Source: Phycisphaerales bacterium (GTDB taxonomy: Bacteria; Planctomycetota; Phycisphaerae; Phycisphaerales; SM1A02). From it: 9,592 bases of DNA. A program made the position numbers and the translations under genes. The notes below the pieces were generated by a model. That model had not been told where the DNA came from and did not search any database. It was given only the letters and a program-made list of their open reading frames with translations. This document shows positions 6,244 to 9,592 of this stretch, piece after piece (the stretch's first letter is position 1; each line of letters starts with the position of its first letter). Location: positions 1 to 9,592 of the forward strand of contig SLDM01000298.1 in NCBI GenBank assembly GCA_007125255.1. The letters are read 5' to 3'.

Positions 6244-6759
6244 ATGAGCAGCTCTTCCCCACCGTCGCCCCCACCATGGCAGGCCGCCGCTTCGAAAGCC
6301 GCTCGCGGCCATGAGAACCAGTACCGAAAAGACGGCGCTACCCCCTACAGCGCGCACACCACCCGGGTCGCCCTGACGTTGATACTCCGTTTCGGCTGCC
6401 GTGATGAAGAGCTCGTCACCGCGGCGCTGCTTCACGATCTGATCGAAGACACCGGCGCGGATTATGACGAAATCGAAGAGCAGTTCGGCCCGCGCGTGGC
6501 CGAACTCGTCGCGCGCATGAGCAAGGACATGCGCCTGCCGGAAAGTGCACGCGAAGAGGCCTACGATCGCCAGCTCGCGGAAGGGCCGTGGGAGGCCCGT
6601 TTGATCAAGCTTGCCGACGTCTACGACAACTACTGTGATGCGGCCAGTGACGAAGCGCGGCGCAAGATCCGCGAGAAGATCCAGCGGGCCCTTGCCCTCG
6701 CCGAAGGCGAGCCACGGCTCGCCGAGGCGGCGGCGTGTGTCCGGTCTCTGCTTGATTGA
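6244..6759 (+). CDS. Single-domain HD (p)ppGpp hydrolase (small alarmone hydrolase, MESH1/SpoT-like)
   Basis: A 171-residue stand-alone HD hydrolase that would remove pyrophosphate from (p)ppGpp in the cytoplasm. All landmarks of the SpoT/Rel/MESH1 hydrolase family are present: HENQYRKDGATPYSAH (23-38) with R28-K29 and metal ligand H38; LLHDLIEDTGADYDEIEEQFG (62-82) with H64-D65 and the E68-D69 pair; VAELVARMSKD (85-95); and LIKLADVYDN (120-129) with ligand D125 and N129. There is no synthetase, TGS or ACT domain; at this length the protein is hydrolase only. The first ~13 residues are a low-complexity Ser/Pro stretch, so the true start could be slightly later, although the Shine-Dalgarno-like AGGA supports this ATG. 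It lies 17 bp after the cyclophilin gene and is convergent with nuoN. Activity on other nucleotides (for example NADPH, reported for MESH1) is possible. Confidence 0.9.
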   Translation: MSSSSPPSPPPWQAAASKAARGHENQYRKDGATPYSAHTTRVALTLILRFGCRDEELVTAALLHDLIEDTGADYDEIEEQFGPRVAELVARMSKDMRLPESAREEAYDRQLAEGPWEARLIKLADVYDNYCDAASDEARRKIREKIQRALALAEGEPRLAEAAACVRSLLD

Positions 6760-6761
6760 TC

Positions 6762-6793
6762 GATTCTGCGCCGCCCCGATTCCGCGCCGTCCC
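6762..6793. repeat. Imperfect 16-bp tandem duplication in a convergent spacer
   Basis: Two adjacent 16-mers, GATTCTGCGCCGCCCC (6762-6777) and GATTCCGCGCCGTCCC (6778-6793), differ at two positions. They fill most of the 50-bp gap between the ends of the hydrolase gene and nuoN. No terminator hairpin with a T-tract is visible in this gap. Confidence 0.55.
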
Positions 6794-6809
6794 GAATGGC
6801 GTACGACCA

Positions 6810-8450
6810 TCACTCGCGCGCGGCGAGGACTTGATCCGGCTCGACTCGGGGCTCGACCTGGGGCATGTCATTGGGCATGACACTGGGCTGAGGGTCATCC
6901 GCGGCCCCGATCGGACTCGCCGGCTCATCGAGATACCCCTCGGTGGAACGCTCGGTCGCATCGTAGAGGTAGTTCGTGAAGACCGGCAGGATGACGATCA
7001 GCACGGCCCCGATGACCCCGGCCAGGCGCGGCCAGCGGGCTTCGCCGGTTGTGATCGTCTCCGCCTGCGGGCTCGGCTGCGAAAGGATCGGCAGGGCGAT
7101 CAGGTAGAGGTAGTACCCCGCACTGATCGCGCTGTTCAGCACGAGGATCAGCACCAGCGGTATATGGCCGGCCTCCACGCCGGCGAGGAAGATGTACACC
7201 TTGCCCATGAACCCGAGCAGCGGCGGCACGCCGAGCAGTGACGCCGCGGAGATCGCCATCACGACCGCCATCGACGGGTGCTTGAAGCGCAGTCCGGCGA
7301 GATCATCGACAGTTTCAATCTCGGATTTCTTCCGTTCCAGACCGGCCAGAACCGCAAAGGCGGCGGTGTTCATGATGCCGTAGGCGGTGAGGTAGAAGAG
7401 CACGCCATTGATCCCGAGCCCGGGTCCGGCGATGAGACCGATGACCATGTACCCCGAGTGGGCGACGGAGGAATAGGCGAGCATGCGCTTGACGGACTTC
7501 TGCAGGAGCGCGCCGACGTTGCCGAGCGTCATCGTGATCGCCGCGATCATCCAGAGGGTCGTCACGATCGGCATGGGCAGACCGGTCGACCCCTCCCCGG
7601 TGTGGCCGGCCCACCCCATCGTGCCGAGCAGCAGGATCATGCCGAGGAAACCGGCTGCCTTGGGAACGAACGCGAGGAACGCACTCACGGCCGAGGCGGC
7701 CCCTTCGTAGACATCAGCCACGTAGAAGTGCATTGGGGCGGCGGCGATCTTGAACGCCACGCCGAGCAGCGACAGGATCATGCCGATGATGCCCAGCAGG
7801 TTGATGCCCCCTTCTTCGGCGACCTGGGACCCGAAGACCTCACGCATCTCGGTCAGCACGATGGTGCCGGTCGATCCGTAGAGCAGCGCAAAGCCGTACA
7901 GGAACACGCCCGTCGCCATCGCGCCGAGGAAGAAGTACTTGACCGCCGCCTCCTGCGCCTTGCGCGACGGCCGGCTCATCGCGACCATCACGTACGTGGG
8001 CAGCGAGACGAGCTCGAGCGCGAGGAAGAGCCAGATCAGGTCGTTCGCCGAGCAGATGAGGTTGACGCCCATCACGCTCAGCAGAAAGAAGATGAAGAAC
8101 TCGCCGCGGTTGACCCGCATCGGATCGAACGACGCACGCCCCGCCTTGACTTCCGCCTCATAGCGCCGGTCGATCAGACCGATGCACATGAGGGCGAGCA
8201 GAACGCTGACGAAACCGACGATGACCTTAAAGTACCAGCCGACGCGCGGCATGAGCAGTTCCGCCGCTTCCATCTTCTCCGGCGTGTACAGGAAGGGCGT
8301 GGCCAGTGCCGCCGCGACGAGAAAAAGAATCGTCGCGCCCGGAACGGCGTTGCGCCACGTGCGATGATGCGACAACCCCATGATCGAAACGACGCACACG
8401 CCGGTGAACAGAATGATCTCCGGGATGAGGAACCAGAGCTTCTCGATCAC
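6810..8450 (-). CDS. nuoN: NADH-quinone oxidoreductase subunit N
   Basis: NuoN is one of three antiporter-like proton-pumping subunits in the membrane arm of respiratory complex I. The 546-residue product has about 14 hydrophobic helices. Conserved charged residues of the pump path are in place: E146 (LALELVSLP), K171 (AAVKYFFLGA), K234 (GVAFKIAAAPMHFYVADVY, including the family signature), K318/K321 (LLQKSVKRMLAYSS) and K417 (GFMGKVYIF). By spacing, E146 and K171 match the conserved E133 and K158 of E. coli NuoN. The start is GTG at 8450-8448; it overlaps the nuoM stop in a GTGA, 6 nt after a strong GGAGG. The protein is about 60 residues longer than E. coli NuoN, mainly because of a hydrophilic Pro/Glu/Asp-rich tail after the last helix (about 498-546). 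It is the last gene of the operon as usual; its end faces the hydrolase gene. Confidence 0.97.
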   Translation of the reverse strand: MIEKLWFLIPEIILFTGVCVVSIMGLSHHRTWRNAVPGATILFLVAAALATPFLYTPEKMEAAELLMPRVGWYFKVIVGFVSVLLALMCIGLIDRRYEAEVKAGRASFDPMRVNRGEFFIFFLLSVMGVNLICSANDLIWLFLALELVSLPTYVMVAMSRPSRKAQEAAVKYFFLGAMATGVFLYGFALLYGSTGTIVLTEMREVFGSQVAEEGGINLLGIIGMILSLLGVAFKIAAAPMHFYVADVYEGAASAVSAFLAFVPKAAGFLGMILLLGTMGWAGHTGEGSTGLPMPIVTTLWMIAAITMTLGNVGALLQKSVKRMLAYSSVAHSGYMVIGLIAGPGLGINGVLFYLTAYGIMNTAAFAVLAGLERKKSEIETVDDLAGLRFKHPSMAVVMAISAASLLGVPPLLGFMGKVYIFLAGVEAGHIPLVLILVLNSAISAGYYLYLIALPILSQPSPQAETITTGEARWPRLAGVIGAVLIVILPVFTNYLYDATERSTEGYLDEPASPIGAADDPQPSVMPNDMPQVEPRVEPDQVLAARE

Positions 8451-9469
8451 GGGGTTCCTCCCTTCGGGAGAGGGGCGGCGGCAGGGATCAGGGCTAGTGG
8501 CATCGGGGTATCGAGGCGGGCGGGTGCGGCTTGGTCAGTGAGCAGGTCTCGCGTTTCCCCCGGGGCTTCCGCCGGCGGCTCTTCCGCAATCTGCGCCCTC
8601 TCCGCGAGCATCGCTTCCACCTTCGCGGGATATGCCGCGAGCGTCGTCTGCACGTTCTGCTCCATCGCGTCGGTCGCGATCTTCGGGTAGATGCCGAGCA
8701 CGATGCAAAGGACGGCGATGGGAACGAGCACGCCGATCTCGCGCGGCGAGAGGTCCGCCGGAAGCGTCTGCTCGCCGTGGCGATGGTCTTCGGCCGCCGG
8801 TTCCTTGAGCGGCCCGAAAACGACCTTGCCGACCATGATGAGCAGATACATCGCCGCGAAGATCATGCCGATCCCGGCAATCGCGGCGTACCACGGTCCG
8901 AGCACGCCGGGATACTCGGTGAACTCGGGCGTCGCCACGAATGCGGCGAGGAGACAGAGGAACTCGCTCACGAAGCCGTTCAGTCCCGGCAGACCGACCG
9001 AGGCGAGCACGAAGAAGACCATGAAAAACGCCCAGATCGGCATCTTCTTCGCCAGCCCGCCCATGCGGTCCATGTCCCGGGTGTGGTACCGCTCGTAGAT
9101 CATGCCCACGAGGAAGAAGAGCGCGCCGGTCGAGAGACCGTGATTGAGCATGTAGAGGACCGACCCCTGCACGCCGAGCGGATTGAGCGCGAACAGCCCG
9201 AGCACACAGAACCCGAGGTGGCTCACGGAGGAGTAGGCGATCAGTTTCTTGATGTCCGTCTGCACCCAGCAGATCAGCGCGGCGTAAAGAATACCGATGA
9301 TCGACAACACCGCGATGAACGGGGCGTACTCGATCACCGCATCCGGCAGCATCGGCAGCACGAAGCGGTACAGACCGTACGTACCGAGCTTGAGCAGCAC
9401 CGCCGCGAGAATGACCGAACCGGCCGTCGGGGCTTCGGTGTGCGCCAGCGGCAGCCAGGTATGAACGGG
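8447..9469 (-). CDS. nuoM: NADH-quinone oxidoreductase subunit M, C-terminal part
   Basis: NuoM is the second antiporter-like proton-pumping subunit of complex I. The readable frame begins at 9469 with [19 protein letters not shown], a hallmark of the mid-protein region, so roughly 230-240 N-terminal residues are missing. The first GTG in frame (9400) is an internal Val, not a start. Further landmarks: [13 protein letters not shown] with the pump lysine (matching K265 of E. coli NuoM), [50 protein letters not shown] and the last helices around [18 protein letters not shown]. After the family's normal end there is a ~50-residue Ala/Pro/Glu-rich extension ending LPKGGTP. The stop codon overlaps the nuoN start by 4 nt. 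Upstream one expects the rest of nuoM and then nuoL, but the sequence switches at about 9470 to a groEL fragment on the other strand. Confidence 0.95.
   Translation of the reverse strand, partial: PVHTWLPLAHTEAPTAGSVILAAVLLKLGTYGLYRFVLPMLPDAVIEYAPFIAVLSIIGILYAALICWVQTDIKKLIAYSSVSHLGFCVLGLFALNPLGVQGSVLYMLNHGLSTGALFFLVGMIYERYHTRDMDRMGGLAKKMPIWAFFMVFFVLASVGLPGLNGFVSEFLCLLAAFVATPEFTEYPGVLGPWYAAIAGIGMIFAAMYLLIMVGKVVFGPLKEPAAEDHRHGEQTLPADLSPREIGVLVPIAVLCIVLGIYPKIATDAMEQNVQTTLAAYPAKVEAMLAERAQIAEEPPAEAPGETRDLLTDQAAPARLDTPMPLALIPAAAPLPKGGTP
8451..8470 (-). promoter_or_regulatory. nuoN Shine-Dalgarno inside a small hairpin
   Basis: On the minus strand GGAGG (8461-8457) lies 6 nt before the nuoN GTG and decides that start. 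The same bases form a perfect 5-bp stem, CTCCC (8470-8466) with GGGAG (8462-8458), closed by a GAA loop. Translating ribosomes finishing nuoM would open it, so translational coupling of nuoM and nuoN is plausible. Confidence 0.5.
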
Positions 9470-9475
9470 GGGCCG
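9467..9475. other. Chimeric junction between nuoM and groEL
   Basis: Family-level similarity to NuoM (minus strand) runs to the CCC codon at 9469-9467, where a Phe codon would normally precede it. Similarity to GroEL (plus strand) begins at CCG 9473-9475. The two meet in a run of six G. Neither gene has a start or stop here, so both are cut mid-protein and fused head-on. A cloning, read or assembly chimera is far more likely than a natural rearrangement. Confidence 0.85.
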
Positions 9476-9592
9476 TACATGGTCACCGACCCGGAGCGCA
9501 TGGAGGTCGTGTTCGAGGACCCCTACATCCTCATCGCGAACTCCAAGATCTCCGCGGTCCAGGACCTGCTCCCGATCCTCGAGAAGGTCATG
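9473..9592 (+). CDS. groEL: GroEL chaperonin, internal fragment (probably foreign to this contig)
   Basis: Forty codons in one open frame to the last base. It reads [20 protein letters not shown] followed by [20 protein letters not shown], which matches the apical domain of the 60-kDa chaperonin (around residues 200-240 of a typical GroEL: ...[13 protein letters not shown]...DPYILI...KIS...DLLPLLEKV...). GroEL folds proteins in a 14-subunit ring with GroES; this piece contains part of the substrate-binding face. There is no start codon, ribosome site or end; the ATG at 9479 is internal. The flank to the left is nuoM on the opposite strand. The length is close to that of one short read. The wording of the sequence is not distinctive enough to name the donor, and it may be another organism in the sample. 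Confidence 0.85.

Noticed and set aside
5060..6277. Upstream extension of the diadenylate cyclase frame to a 694-residue protein
   Set aside because: The extra part runs antisense through the well-supported cyclophilin gene, has the Arg/Gly/Ala-rich look of a GC-driven shadow frame, and no family similarity. DacZ-like proteins start at the residue encoded at 5059, next to a TATGCT box.
7278..8690. 470-codon open frame on the plus strand opposite nuoN and nuoM
   Set aside because: Its product is an extreme His/Arg/Asp/Glu-rich sequence typical of the antisense of hydrophobic membrane genes at high GC. It has no recognisable domain, and nuoN and nuoM are certain.
9400..9400. GTG as the start of nuoM
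   Set aside because: The conserved NuoM sequence continues in frame for 23 more codons upstream (PVHTWLP...), so this is an internal Val and the gene is truncated by the junction.
9461..9592. A genuine groEL gene starting at ATG 9461 or 9479
   Set aside because: ATG 9461 is part of the nuoM His codon read backwards, and ATG 9479 corresponds to a residue about 200 positions inside GroEL. There is no ribosome site or upstream GroEL sequence.

Overview
The window is high-GC bacterial DNA, densely coded on both strands, and probably comes from a planctomycete, perhaps of the Phycisphaerae type. The evidence is circumstantial. There is a short pseudopilin with the planctomycete-style N-terminal helix, 'CPAD' segment and C-terminal x-DG motif, next to a TPR protein tail like those on large planctomycete kinases. 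There is also a cyclophilin with a long private N-terminal region, and several genes that start with no Shine-Dalgarno sequence but sit just behind a TANNNT box. No rRNA, tRNA, CRISPR array or insertion sequence was seen.

Layout: (1) 3-347 (+) is the C-terminal end of a TPR protein, followed by a GC-rich hairpin. (2) 445-1197 (+) is a type II secretion-like pseudopilin. (3) 1294-2571 (+) is a 12-helix MFS transporter behind a promoter with an inverted repeat. (4) Facing it, 2630-4162 (-) is gatB (Asp/Glu-tRNA amidotransferase subunit B), preceded 30 bp upstream by 4193-5059 (-), a c-di-AMP synthase with an N-terminal alpha/beta domain (DacZ-like layout). (5) Divergent from the cyclase, over a 48-bp spacer, 5108-6226 (+) is an exported cyclophilin and 6244-6759 (+) a single-domain (p)ppGpp hydrolase, 17 bp apart. 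(6) 6810-8450 (-) is nuoN and 8447-9469 (-) the C-terminal part of nuoM, overlapping by 4 nt as the end of a respiratory complex I operon. (7) At about 9470 nuoM stops abruptly, and the last 120 bases read on the other strand as an internal piece of GroEL. This is almost certainly a chimeric contig end, not a real gene order.

The biologically most suggestive part is the centre. A c-di-AMP synthase and a (p)ppGpp hydrolase, two second-messenger enzymes, lie on either side of one short shared promoter region with a symmetric TAGCATA element. Four genes that should head their own transcripts (445, 1294, gatB, the cyclase) have a TANNNT box ending 6-9 nt before the ATG and no Shine-Dalgarno, which predicts leaderless mRNAs. 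nuoN, inside an operon, has a strong Shine-Dalgarno instead. No clearly undescribed defence or mobile system was found. No stretch longer than 300 bases lacks a gene.
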